A stretch of 64,000 nucleotides of DNA, taken from positions 806,001-870,000 of the forward strand of contig NZ_JANADP010000001.1 in NCBI RefSeq assembly GCF_024199945.1, written 5' to 3'. This document shows positions 8,953-17,101 of the stretch, one piece after another. Position numbers and translations under genes: made by a program. The first letter of the stretch is position 1, and each line of letters starts with the position of its first letter. The notes beneath the pieces are model-generated. The model ran no database searches. It saw only the letters and a program-made list of their open reading frames with translations, and was not told the origin of the DNA. Source of the DNA: Bradyrhizobium sp. CCGUVB4N. Its GTDB lineage: Bacteria > Pseudomonadota > Alphaproteobacteria > Rhizobiales > Xanthobacteraceae.

Positions 8953-10254
8953 GTGAACTGGGGAGCGCTCTGCACGCCGCGCGGTTGCTGCAGGCTTTTC
9001 TTGCCCGTGATCGTTGTCTCCGCGGTCTGGGCGCCCTTGGCATGCGCAGAGGACGTCCAAAGCTCTTCCGGCGCGGCGGGACCGGTTTTTTCAAATAGCG
9101 GCCCCGATGCTGATATCTACGGCGCGGCGTCCGGCTATCCAAAGGGCACGCGGGCGACCACCACACAGCTTGACAAGCTCGTCGGAGCCTACAGCCACTT
9201 CGACGAGATTTATCCCTCTCGCCGGATCAGTCGCGCGGCGGTACCCTGGCAATTCAAGCGCGCACCAGAGCCATCAATCGCCTACAGTTTTGGCACCGAG
9301 CGGCTGAGCATCGGGGATTACCTCAAGCGAAACCCGGTGACAGGACTCCTGATCGCCAGGGACGACACCATCCTGTACGAGCACTATCAATATTCGCGGA
9401 CCGATCACGACCGCTTTCTTTCGCAATCGATGGCCAAGACGCTGGTGTCGATGCTGGTCGGCATCGCGGTCTCGGAGGGACGGATCAAGTCGATCGACGA
9501 CCTTACCTCAACTTATGTCCCTGGCCTCGCGGGAACGGAATATGGAAACACATCCATCCGAGCCTTGCTGAATATGTCGTCGGGCGTCGAGTTTTCGGAA
9601 GTCTATGACGGGCACGACGATATAGCCCGGCTTGGGCGAGCGTTGTTCGTTGAAGAGACAAAAGATCCTGCCGCCGTCATCGCGCAATTCAATACCCGAA
9701 TCGCGCCGCCGGGTACCAGATGGCACTACGCAAGCGTGGAAACCGAGATCCTGGGCCTGGTCCTGCGCTCCGCTACTGGCACGCCGGTTGCCGACTATCT
9801 CCACGATCGGATCTGGGATGCCATCGGCACCGAAGCGGATGCTTCATGGGCGATAGATGGCAGCGGCCAGGAGATCGCGTTTTGCTGCTTCAACGCGACC
9901 TTGCGCGACTATGCGCGCCTGGGTCGGCTGCTTGCACATGATGGCGCTTGGGAAGGTCGTCAGCTGATCCCCCGGCAGTGGTTGTTGGATGCCACGACCG
10001 TCAGGCCGAGCGACGGCTATCTTGCTCCGCGCGTGGCCACACCCTATTTCGGCTATGGCTATCAGGTGTGGATCCTCCCTGGCGAGCAGCGCAGATTTGC
10101 TCTGCTTGGCATACGCGGTCAGGTCATCCTGGTCGATCCCGTCTCGAAGCTTGTGATGGTGCACACTGCCGTTCGTCAGAAGCCGTCCGAGCCGGGAGCG
10201 CTCAGAGAACCGCTCGCGCTGTGGTTCGCGGTGCTTCAACAGATCGGGCAATGA
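8953..10254 (+). CDS. Secreted serine hydrolase, beta-lactamase class C fold
   Basis: A 433-residue protein if started at GTG 8953, which has GAGGAGG nine bases upstream and gives a compact signal peptide (LFLPVIVVSAVWAPLACAED). An in-frame ATG at 8917 lacks a comparable site. The nucleophile motif is SMAK within SQSMAKTLVSMLVG and the second motif is YAS (WHYASVETEI). A clear C-terminal KTG is not seen. It is paralogous to the gene at 4-1026 and longer at the N-terminus. It probably acts in the periplasm on a peptide, ester or lactam substrate that cannot be specified. Confidence 0.82.
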   Translation: MNWGALCTPRGCCRLFLPVIVVSAVWAPLACAEDVQSSSGAAGPVFSNSGPDADIYGAASGYPKGTRATTTQLDKLVGAYSHFDEIYPSRRISRAAVPWQFKRAPEPSIAYSFGTERLSIGDYLKRNPVTGLLIARDDTILYEHYQYSRTDHDRFLSQSMAKTLVSMLVGIAVSEGRIKSIDDLTSTYVPGLAGTEYGNTSIRALLNMSSGVEFSEVYDGHDDIARLGRALFVEETKDPAAVIAQFNTRIAPPGTRWHYASVETEILGLVLRSATGTPVADYLHDRIWDAIGTEADASWAIDGSGQEIAFCCFNATLRDYARLGRLLAHDGAWEGRQLIPRQWLLDATTVRPSDGYLAPRVATPYFGYGYQVWILPGEQRRFALLGIRGQVILVDPVSKLVMVHTAVRQKPSEPGALREPLALWFAVLQQIGQ

Positions 10255-10283
10255 CGATCTGCCACGGTTTATGAGCGAGATCC

Positions 10284-11279
10284 ATGAAGCGACGAGAACT
10301 TCTTGGTGTTATTGGCGGAGCGGCAGCATGGCCGCTAGGGGTGCGGGCGCAGCAATCCAAGAAAATACCTCGAATTGGCCTCCTGGTGACGGGTGCGATC
10401 GAATCTCCCGAGGCGCGCGCCGCCATCAAAGCCTTCGACCAAGGACTACGCGAATTTGGTTATGTCGATGGTCAGAACGTGCTCGTAGAGATTCGAGCTG
10501 CAGGCCTGAAGGTCGAACGGTTTCCGGCTCTGGCGATTGAACTGGTCCGACTTAAGGTGGATCTCATCGTCGCTTCGAATACGCCCGCCGCGCGGGCCGC
10601 ACAGCAAGCGACCACCACAATTCCCATTGTCGTTCCGGTGATGGGCGATCCTGTGGGGGATCGGCTGGTGGCCAGCCTCGCTCGACCGGGGGGCAACATC
10701 ACTGGGTTGACCTTCCTCGGCCCGCAGCTTGTGCCCAAGCGCTTAGCACTGCTCAAGGAAGCGCTACCCACGGCCTCGCGGGTGGCCGCTCTTTGGCATC
10801 CCGGCGCCTATGGCGAGCGCACGATGAATGACATGATGGCAGAAGCAAAAGAGGCGGCACTAACCCTGGGAGTGCAGCTCCGACTAGTTGCTGTGCACGC
10901 CCCCGACGATTTGGATCTCGCATTTTCAACGATGATTGGAGAACGTGCGGATGCCATTCTCATATTTCCGAGCCCGATGCTTTTCAATCAACGAAAACGC
11001 ATTGTCGACCTCGCGACACCGCGTCGGTTGCCTATAGTGGCTATGGGAAAAGAGTTTGTACAACTCGGTGGGTTCATATCCTACGGAGCGGACATTATGG
11101 ATTTCAACCGGCGCTGCGTCGCCTATGTTGATAAGATACTTAAAGGCGCGAAGCCTGCTGACTTGCCGGTCGAACAACCCACCAAGTTTGAACTTTTCAT
11201 CAATCTCAAAACTGCAAAAACGTTTGGAATCGACATCCCACCTTCGCTGGTCGCTCGCGCAGACGAGGTGATCGAATGA
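10284..11279 (+). CDS. ABC-type substrate-binding protein (ABC_sub_bind family)
   Basis: A 331-residue protein. The N-terminus MKRRELLGVIGGAAAWPLGV carries RRELL, a twin-arginine-like signal, ending VRAQQ. The body matches the PF04392-type binding proteins: PRIGLLVTG, VDLIVASNTPAARAAQQAT, PIVVPVMGDPVGDRLVASLA and ARPGGNITGL. These proteins are periplasmic and often occur in many orphan copies in Bradyrhizobium-like genomes. No permease or ATPase gene is adjacent, so its transporter, if any, is elsewhere. It begins 29 bases after the serine hydrolase gene on the same strand. Confidence 0.85.
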   Translation: MKRRELLGVIGGAAAWPLGVRAQQSKKIPRIGLLVTGAIESPEARAAIKAFDQGLREFGYVDGQNVLVEIRAAGLKVERFPALAIELVRLKVDLIVASNTPAARAAQQATTTIPIVVPVMGDPVGDRLVASLARPGGNITGLTFLGPQLVPKRLALLKEALPTASRVAALWHPGAYGERTMNDMMAEAKEAALTLGVQLRLVAVHAPDDLDLAFSTMIGERADAILIFPSPMLFNQRKRIVDLATPRRLPIVAMGKEFVQLGGFISYGADIMDFNRRCVAYVDKILKGAKPADLPVEQPTKFELFINLKTAKTFGIDIPPSLVARADEVIE

Positions 11280-11333
11280 AAGTGCTCACTTCCAGAATTG
11301 GCCCATCTGCGGAGTTGCGTCTCATCTGACTGA

Positions 11334-11360
11334 GGTCCGCTCGTCGCGGCAGAGCGGACC
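11334..11360 (+). terminator. Stem-loop downstream of the binding-protein gene
   Basis: A perfect 9-bp stem, GGTCCGCTC with GAGCGGACC, around a 9-base loop, 55 bases after the stop of the binding-protein gene. There is no strong U-run after it, so it may be a Rho-type or processing hairpin rather than an intrinsic terminator. Confidence 0.4.
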
Positions 11361-11546
11361 GCATTTGCTCAACCCGAGTTTTCGCATTTTGACCCATAGC
11401 CACCACTCATCTGCCTTTAGCGGAGTTGGTTCCAACCGCGGCTTGGAGTATTTTTTGGTCGCAACCAATGAGCGAGGTTTTTTGGCCATCGTGACGACGA
11501 ATCATCTAGAGGTAGTGGGACCTATTGTCTCGACTTGGAATTTGGA

Positions 11547-13367
11547 ATGTCTCCCGGGAACCGCGGCCAAAAGCGGAACAAGATACAGCCAGCCAAGAAC
11601 CTGAGAGAGGCCAATCTTCGAGAGTCAGTCTCCGCCTATCTCAAGGAGGGGCGCCACCTTGATGCGCAGCGCCTTTGTGAGCAGGCCCTGTCGGCGTCTG
11701 GCGTGGACAAGGCCGAGATCCTGCATCTCATGGGCGAGGTCTTTTTCAGCGCAGGTCATTTCGGGCAGGCGGTCGAGTGGTTTTCGCAGGCGGTTCGAAC
11801 CGAAGCTCGCCCACGCTATCTGGCGAACTTGGCGACAGCGTTGGCCAAGCAAGGGCGGATCGAACAGGCCCTGCAAGTGGCCGACAAGGCTGTTCAATTG
11901 GCGCCAGGCGACGCCTCGCTTTGGTCGCTCATGGGCAACCTCCTGATCGACGCGACCAGATCCTCTGACGCACTGCTTTGCTTCAAGCACGCATTTGAGC
12001 TCGATGGACATCTGTGGGAGGCGGCTTACAAGGCCGGCCACCTGCTGCACGGGCTGGAGCAATTCGACGACGCTCTCACTTTTCTCGATCGCAGCATCCA
12101 AGCGAAGCCTGATCATGCTCCGTCGTTCCACATGCGGGCATTGGTGTTGAAGAGCCTGAAAAGGCTGGACGAGGCGCGCGCGGACAACATGCGCGCCATC
12201 GAGCTTGATCCGACCAACGCGGATACCCACGGCAACCTCGGCAACGTCCTGCAGGCGCTCGGTCAGCACGATCAGGCTGTCTTGTCGTTCGACCGGGCGC
12301 TGGCGATGGCGCCGCACATTGCACGAACCATCACCAACAGGGCGGCATCTCTTGTCGAGCTTCGCCGCCTCGACCAGGCCAAGACGGAATATGAACGTTC
12401 GCTGGCGATCGCCCCCGAATTGGCTGTCACGGAATGGAACCTTGCGCTGCTCCAGCTGCTGACTGGAGAATTCGAAAAGGGCTGGCGGGGGCGCGAAGCC
12501 CGATGGGAGATCCCGCATCTGTCTCGCGGCTATCCTCAGTTGGGCTCCCCGCGATGGCTCGGCGATGAGAGTATTGCCGGCAAGACCGTGCTTGTCTGTG
12601 CTGATGAAGGGCTGGGCGATACGATTCAGTTTGTCCGCTATATTCCCTTCCTGGCCGCGCAAGGTGCTCGGGTTGTCCTGTTGGTCGAGGAGTCCCTGGC
12701 GTCACTCTTTTCGGGCATGGACGGATTGGTCCAGTGCGTTCTCAAGCGAGACGATTCCGTCCTGCCCGCCTTCGATTTTCACTGTGCGCTCGACAGCCTG
12801 CCACTGATCTTCGGAACCACGCTCAACACGATTCCCTCGGCTCGCTCATACTTGCCGGCCGTTTCGCCAGATCGGATCGCGCATTGGGAAACGCGTCTTG
12901 GGCGTCGCGATCGACGCAGGATCGGATTGGTCTGGTCCGGAAATCCACGGCACTGGAACGACCGCAACCGCTCCGTGCCTCTCAGCGTCTTCAGCCGCCT
13001 GATGGATGTCGACGCACAGTTCGTCAGCCTGCAGAAGGACCCGAGGCCGCTCGACAAGCAGGCTCTCGATCAACGACCGGATATCGTCGATCTCACCGGC
13101 GACCTCGCCGATTTCTCTGATACGGCCGCGCTGATTTCGGCGCTCGATCTCGTCATCGCCGTTGACACCAGTGTCGCACATCTGGCTGCAGCGCTCGGGC
13201 GCCCGACATGGATCCTTCTTCCCTACGTTCCCGACTACCGATGGCTGCTCGGTCGGGACGACAGTCCCTGGTACCCCACCGTCCGCCTGTTCAGGCAAAC
13301 AGAGGGCCGTGACTACGACAGCGTCATCGACCGCGTGCGCGAGGCGTTGACGTTACTGGACGGCTGA
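11547..13367 (+). CDS. TPR protein with C-terminal GT9/GT41-like glycosyltransferase domain
   Basis: A 606-residue cytoplasmic protein. Residues about 20-310 are tandem TPR units (for example LRRLDQAKTEYERSLAIAPE). The C-terminal half resembles a GT-B glycosyltransferase of the heptosyltransferase type: VLVCADEGLGDTIQFVRYIP, GLVWSGNP, VDLTGDLADFSDTAALISAL, then DLVIAVDTSVAHLAAALGRP. Such fusions are thought to glycosylate proteins or surface sugars, but the acceptor is unknown. ATG 11547 is chosen, four codons after an in-frame TTG. It may be a degenerate, non-catalytic GT domain. Confidence 0.78.
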   Translation: MSPGNRGQKRNKIQPAKNLREANLRESVSAYLKEGRHLDAQRLCEQALSASGVDKAEILHLMGEVFFSAGHFGQAVEWFSQAVRTEARPRYLANLATALAKQGRIEQALQVADKAVQLAPGDASLWSLMGNLLIDATRSSDALLCFKHAFELDGHLWEAAYKAGHLLHGLEQFDDALTFLDRSIQAKPDHAPSFHMRALVLKSLKRLDEARADNMRAIELDPTNADTHGNLGNVLQALGQHDQAVLSFDRALAMAPHIARTITNRAASLVELRRLDQAKTEYERSLAIAPELAVTEWNLALLQLLTGEFEKGWRGREARWEIPHLSRGYPQLGSPRWLGDESIAGKTVLVCADEGLGDTIQFVRYIPFLAAQGARVVLLVEESLASLFSGMDGLVQCVLKRDDSVLPAFDFHCALDSLPLIFGTTLNTIPSARSYLPAVSPDRIAHWETRLGRRDRRRIGLVWSGNPRHWNDRNRSVPLSVFSRLMDVDAQFVSLQKDPRPLDKQALDQRPDIVDLTGDLADFSDTAALISALDLVIAVDTSVAHLAAALGRPTWILLPYVPDYRWLLGRDDSPWYPTVRLFRQTEGRDYDSVIDRVREALTLLDG

Positions 13368-13518
13368 CGAACTTTTTGGGGTGCAGAGAGTCGGCTTAGA
13401 TGAGAATCGCGATCTATGTCCGTCTTCGGGAGATAAGCCGACCAGCTCAAGTCGGTGCGGAAGTCAGCTGTGCCCCAAGCAGACCTGACTAACCAACTCA
13501 CTGCGGCTTCGTGGCCGT

Positions 13519-13585
13519 CCCGGGCGCGCCACCCGTAAAATTCCCAAGTGCCGGCCCCCAGCCGCAGCCGTTAAGTGGTGCGGCT
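13519..13585 (+). repeat. 67-bp dispersed repeat, copy 2
   Basis: Matches 8664-8730 (see that entry) with seven differences. The block ends 14 bases before the ATG of the small gene at 13600, so it probably carries that gene's promoter or leader. A 9-bp inverted repeat, GTCGGCTTA/TAAGCCGAC (13390-13442), lies further upstream. Confidence 0.75.
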
Positions 13586-13599
13586 CGTGGGGTCGCACC

Positions 13600-13764
13600 A
13601 TGAAAACACCAAAGCCGAAGCAATGGACCGAGCAGGAGATTCGGCGGTTGATCGCGCTGGCCCGGCGGGGCGTTGGCGCATCGAAGATAGCCGCGGAATT
13701 GGGCCGTCACGCCGGATCAGTCAGGCGGATGGCGCGAGCGAAAGACATATTATTGAAGAAGTAG
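13600..13764 (+). CDS. 54-residue putative DNA-binding protein (SANT/Myb- or HTH-like)
   Basis: Reads MKTPKPKQWTEQEIRRLIAL, then ARRGVGASKIAAELGRHAGS, then VRRMARAKDILLKK. The pattern W-T-x-x-E-x-x-x-L, followed by a helix-turn-helix with GVGASKIAAELGR and SVRRMAR, is that of a minimal SANT/Myb or resolvase-type HTH. It is strongly basic. The whole gene is a single helix-turn-helix, so it may be a small regulator or nucleoid-associated protein. The 67-bp repeat sits directly upstream. No good Shine-Dalgarno is visible (GGTCGCACC before the ATG). Confidence 0.6.
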   Translation: MKTPKPKQWTEQEIRRLIALARRGVGASKIAAELGRHAGSVRRMARAKDILLKK

Positions 13765-13811
13765 CGGCCTGGCGGAGCGCTGCCCGATCAACGGGGGCAC
13801 CGGACAATGTC

Positions 13812-13946
13812 CTACAGTCCAAAACCTCTGCTGATGTCCCGCATGAGCCGGAGCGCGGCGTCGGTATTGCGACCATAGAGGAATGCTTGATCGAGCTGGG
13901 TAAGGAACCCAATCCCGAATAGCGCTATGGCGATGCCTCTCATCAT
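13812..13946 (-). CDS. 44-residue putative membrane protein
   Basis: On the minus strand two consecutive ATGs (13946 and 13943) open MMRGIAIALFGIGFLTQLDQ, then AFLYGRNTDAALRLMRDISR and GFGL. It is one hydrophobic helix followed by an amphipathic basic segment containing YGR-TDA, a pattern I associate with tiny membrane proteins of Bradyrhizobium. No clear Shine-Dalgarno is seen upstream, so expression is not proven. It overlaps a longer plus-strand frame of poor quality, which I reject. Confidence 0.5.
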   Translation of the reverse strand: MMRGIAIALFGIGFLTQLDQAFLYGRNTDAALRLMRDISRGFGL

Positions 13947-14111
13947 GGTTGTGGACCGGGTTGAACGATGCTGTGAAAGTTCAAACGGCCCCAGCCGCAG
14001 GATGGGGTAACAGCCGGGGCCGGCATTCCCATTCCAATGTGCCGCAATCGGCGGTGGGCGGCACTCATCAAGTTACGCACACAGACACTAACAAATTATT
14101 TTGTTTCCCAG

Positions 14112-14327
14112 TCACTCCACAGGGGCCGCAGCTGGTCGTGCAATACTGCGCTCCTCAGGAAGCGGTGAGCAAATCGAGCATTGGTCGACATGATCGCGCG
14201 CCGCATCATTGGCCAAATGCTCCCAAAACTCAGCTTCGGCGAGCAGTTTCCAACTTCGATCAGGATGACGCGCGGCTGTCTGACGGCACAGCACTGCCAT
14301 CGCGCGCAGGCGACCCGCAGTATCCAT
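14112..14327 (-). CDS. Small hypothetical soluble protein
   Basis: A 71-residue protein (MDTAGRLRAMAVLCRQTAAR...). It is helical, rich in Ala and Arg, with WKLLAEAEFWEHLANDA in the middle and a CSIC pair near residues 50-53. The ATG has GGGAGGAG two bases upstream, a strong ribosome binding site, and this is the main reason to call it. No family is assigned. It lies in a decayed stretch between the small genes at 13.6-13.9 kb and a racemase remnant. Confidence 0.6.
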   Translation of the reverse strand: MDTAGRLRAMAVLCRQTAARHPDRSWKLLAEAEFWEHLANDAARDHVDQCSICSPLPEERSIARPAAAPVE

Positions 14328-14590
14328 GTACTCCTCCCACTAATTATTCTTGTTGAAGCAGCCTATTTTCTTTTTTTGCGTCGGAGTCATTACGATTATG
14401 AGGCAAAACTAATTTTCAGCCGCGAAGCGCGCTTCGACTTCGTTACACCTTCAAATCGCGTTTCGCGCGCAACTGGCGCAATCTGCAAAGGCTACCGCCG
14501 ACGCACGTCCCGTACATCTACGGGCGTTGCGCCGCGTGCATTCGCTGACGTCATCAGTCATGAAGCGATCATCGAGCAGTTGGTCGAACA

Positions 14591-14665
14591 GCCGACACAT
14601 CGGTCGAGACGTTGGACACGACGGCCACGCGCGCCGAGACCGTGGCCGATTTCGCGATCGGGTGA
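14591..14665 (+). pseudogene. Remnant of an aspartate/glutamate racemase gene (3' end only)
   Basis: These 75 bases read ADTSVETLDTTATRAETVAD then FAIG and stop. They match the last 25 codons of the intact racemase gene (8036-8110, including the same TGA) at about 62 of 75 positions, with most differences at third positions. Upstream, EAIIEQLV in another frame may be a further trace of the second Cys region, but the Cys motif itself is gone. The rest of the gene-free stretch 14328-14697 shows nothing else I can assign. Confidence 0.7.
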
Positions 14666-14697
14666 GGGCGGTCTCTTCGCGCCTGGCGTGAAGCCCG

Positions 14698-14991
14698 TCA
14701 GATGTCCGCCATCGGAATCAATTCGAGCCTGGCGGCGGATCTTTCCAGCAGCCAGGCTTGAGCCGTCCGCCGAGGGTCATTCCGATAACTTTGAAAATCC
14801 GCTTCCGATGCGAAGCTGACGATATGCATTTCCATCGTGCCATCGGAGTTTCGAAGCCGACGCTCCAGACGTCCGTTGAACGCGGGCAGGAGCGGCAGCA
14901 CCGCATCCTCGTAGGCCCTGAAGTCCGCGATGCCCTCCGCGGGTATCCGGGCGATGAGCGCAAACGTGACGGGGATGGGTTGATGGGACAT
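14698..14991 (-). CDS. NIPSNAP-like ferredoxin-fold protein
   Basis: A 97-residue protein starting MSHQPIPVTFALIARIPAEG. The pattern of two beta-alpha-beta halves (FRAYEDAVLPLLPAFNGRLE, then EMHIVSFASEADFQSYRNDP) fits the dimeric alpha/beta barrel of NIPSNAP or DUF1330-type proteins. It is cytoplasmic, role unknown. The start at 14991 is chosen because it begins the fold; an ATG 12 codons upstream lacks a spaced ribosome site. It lies downstream of lepA on the same strand, 185 bases away. Confidence 0.65.
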   Translation of the reverse strand: MSHQPIPVTFALIARIPAEGIADFRAYEDAVLPLLPAFNGRLERRLRNSDGTMEMHIVSFASEADFQSYRNDPRRTAQAWLLERSAARLELIPMADI

Positions 14992-15138
14992 CGTCGCCTG
15001 CCGGCTGCACCACTGCCATGATGCCATCCTGCCGGTGTTTTGCCCGACGAGTCAAACAGTTTTCGTAAAAATCGAAATTGCGCAATGCCGGCAAGACGTC
15101 GGCTACTGTGCAAGGGGTTGTTTTGGAGATTTATGCTG

Positions 15139-15164
15139 TCCGGCCCCGGACATCCCGGGCCGGA
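15139..15164 (-). terminator. GC-rich stem-loop after lepA
   Basis: TCCGGCCC pairs with GGGCCGGA across a 10-base loop, 13 bases beyond the lepA stop. On the minus strand it is followed by a short A/T-containing stretch rather than a clean U-run, so termination is plausible but not certain. Confidence 0.4.
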
Positions 15165-15176
15165 TCTCGATCCGCC

Positions 15177-16988
15177 TCAGCTGTCGACCTTCAGCGCGGC
15201 AATGAAAGCTTCCTGCGGGATGTCGACCTTGCCGAACTGCCGCATCTTCTTCTTGCCTTCCTTCTGCTTCTCCAGAAGTTTTCGTTTACGCGTGATGTCG
15301 CCGCCGTAGCACTTCGCGGTGACGTCCTTGCGCAGCGCGCGCACGGTCTCGCGCGCGATCACCTTGCCGCCGATCGCCGCCTGGATCGGGATCTGGAACA
15401 TGTGCGGCGGGATCAGCTCCTTCATCTTCTCGACCATGGCGCGGCCGCGGCCTTCCGCGCGGGTGCGATGCACCAGCATCGAGAGCGCATCGACCGGCTC
15501 GGCGTTGACCAGGATCTGCATCTTGACGAGGTCGGCCGGCTTGTAGTCGGTGAGATGATAGTCGAACGAGGCGTAGCCCTTGGAGACCGACTTCAGCCGG
15601 TCGTAGAAGTCGAACACGACCTCGTTGAGCGGAAGATCGTATTTCACCATCGCGCGGGCGCCGACGTAGGTGAGCTCCTTCTGCGAGCCGCGGCGATCTT
15701 GGCACAGCTTCAGCACGCTGCCGAGATATTCGTCGGGCGTGAGGATCGTGGCTTCGATCCAGGGCTCCTGGATCTCCTCGATCTTCACCACGTCAGGCAT
15801 GTCGACGGGATTGTGGATCTCGAGCTCGCTGCCGTCGGTGAGCTTCATCTTGTAGATGACGCTCGGCGCGGTCGCGATCAGGTTGAGGTCGAACTCGCGC
15901 GACAGCCGCTCCTGGATGATCTCCAGATGCAGCAGCCCGAGGAAGCCGCAGCGGAAGCCGAAGCCGAGCGCGGCGGAGGTTTCCATCTCGAAGGAGAAGC
16001 TGGCGTCGTTCAGCCGCAGCTTGCCCATCGCGGCGCGCAGCGTTTCGAAGTCGTCGGCGTCGACCGGGAACAGGCCGCAGAACACCACGGGGATCGCGGG
16101 CTTGAAGCCCGGCAGCATCTCGGTGACCGGCTTGCGGTCGTCGGTGATGGTGTCGCCGACGCGGGTGTCGGCGACTTCCTTGATCGCGGCGGTGATGAAG
16201 CCGATCTCGCCGGGACCGAGCTCGTCGACCTGCTGCATCTTCGGCGTGAAGAAGCCGACGCGCTCGACGTCGTAGGCCGCACCGGTGCCCATCATGCGGA
16301 CGCGGCTGCCCTTCTTCATGACTCCGTCGACAACACGGATCAGCACGACGACGCCGAGATAGACGTCGTACCAGCTGTCGACCAGCAGCGCCTTCAAGGT
16401 CGCGTCGCGATCGCCCTTCGGCGGCGGCAGGCGGGTGACGATGGCTTCCAGCACATCAGGGATGCCGAGGCCGGTCTTGGCCGAGATCATCACGGCATCG
16501 GAGGCGTCGATGCCGATGACGTCCTCGATCTGCTGCTTGACCTTCTCGGGCTCGGCCGCCGGAAGGTCGACCTTGTTCAGGACCGGAACGATCTCGTGAT
16601 TGTTGTCGAGCGCCTGGTAGACGTTGGCGAGCGTCTGCGCCTCGACGCCCTGGCTGGCGTCGACCACCAGCAGGGAACCTTCGCAAGCGGCCAGCGACCG
16701 CGAGACCTCGTAGGCGAAGTCGACATGGCCGGGCGTGTCCATCAGGTTGAACACGTAATCCTTGCCGTCCTTGGCGCGGTAGGCGAGGCGCACCGTCTGC
16801 GCCTTGATGGTGATGCCGCGCTCGCGCTCGATGTCCATGGAATCGAGCACCTGCTCCTTGCCCGCCATTTCGCGGTCGGAGAGGCCGCCGGTCATCTGGA
16901 TCAGACGGTCGGCCAGCGTCGATTTGCCATGGTCGATATGGGCGACGATGGAGAAATTGCGGATGTTGGAAATGGGGACGGTCGTCAT
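15177..16988 (-). CDS. lepA: Elongation factor 4 (LepA) GTPase
   Basis: A 603-residue translational GTPase that binds the ribosome and affects initiation and elongation under stress. The G domain starts [20 protein letters not shown] (P-loop) with DTPGHVDF and NKVDLP. The EF-G-like domains and the LepA-specific C-terminal domain follow, ending [20 protein letters not shown]. The start MTTVPISN was chosen because it sits 10 residues before the conserved G1 motif. Length is normal for the family. The GT39-like gene diverges from it 113 bases away. Confidence 0.98.
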   Translation of the reverse strand: MTTVPISNIRNFSIVAHIDHGKSTLADRLIQMTGGLSDREMAGKEQVLDSMDIERERGITIKAQTVRLAYRAKDGKDYVFNLMDTPGHVDFAYEVSRSLAACEGSLLVVDASQGVEAQTLANVYQALDNNHEIVPVLNKVDLPAAEPEKVKQQIEDVIGIDASDAVMISAKTGLGIPDVLEAIVTRLPPPKGDRDATLKALLVDSWYDVYLGVVVLIRVVDGVMKKGSRVRMMGTGAAYDVERVGFFTPKMQQVDELGPGEIGFITAAIKEVADTRVGDTITDDRKPVTEMLPGFKPAIPVVFCGLFPVDADDFETLRAAMGKLRLNDASFSFEMETSAALGFGFRCGFLGLLHLEIIQERLSREFDLNLIATAPSVIYKMKLTDGSELEIHNPVDMPDVVKIEEIQEPWIEATILTPDEYLGSVLKLCQDRRGSQKELTYVGARAMVKYDLPLNEVVFDFYDRLKSVSKGYASFDYHLTDYKPADLVKMQILVNAEPVDALSMLVHRTRAEGRGRAMVEKMKELIPPHMFQIPIQAAIGGKVIARETVRALRKDVTAKCYGGDITRKRKLLEKQKEGKKKMRQFGKVDIPQEAFIAALKVDS

Positions 16989-17101
16989 GGGCGCGGGATA
17001 CCACTCACATCCCCGTGCGGCAACCATATTGCTGTATTTTCAGGGCCTTTCTTCACGCCAAGCTGATTCCACGATGGCCCAAAACGCGCTACGCAACGGC
17101 C

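Noticed and set aside
13575..13922. A 115-codon plus-strand frame overlapping the 54-residue HTH gene
   Set aside because: Its first part is an out-of-frame reading of the HTH gene and its end is antisense to the 44-residue gene. I found no support for its translation.
14181..14819. A 212-codon plus-strand frame across 14.2-14.8 kb
   Set aside because: It overlaps two better supported minus-strand genes and the racemase remnant in another frame. No Shine-Dalgarno and no coherent protein.
15078..17066. A 662-codon plus-strand frame opposite lepA
   Set aside because: It is a GC-driven shadow of lepA with Arg/Asp/His-rich, low-complexity translation and no motifs.
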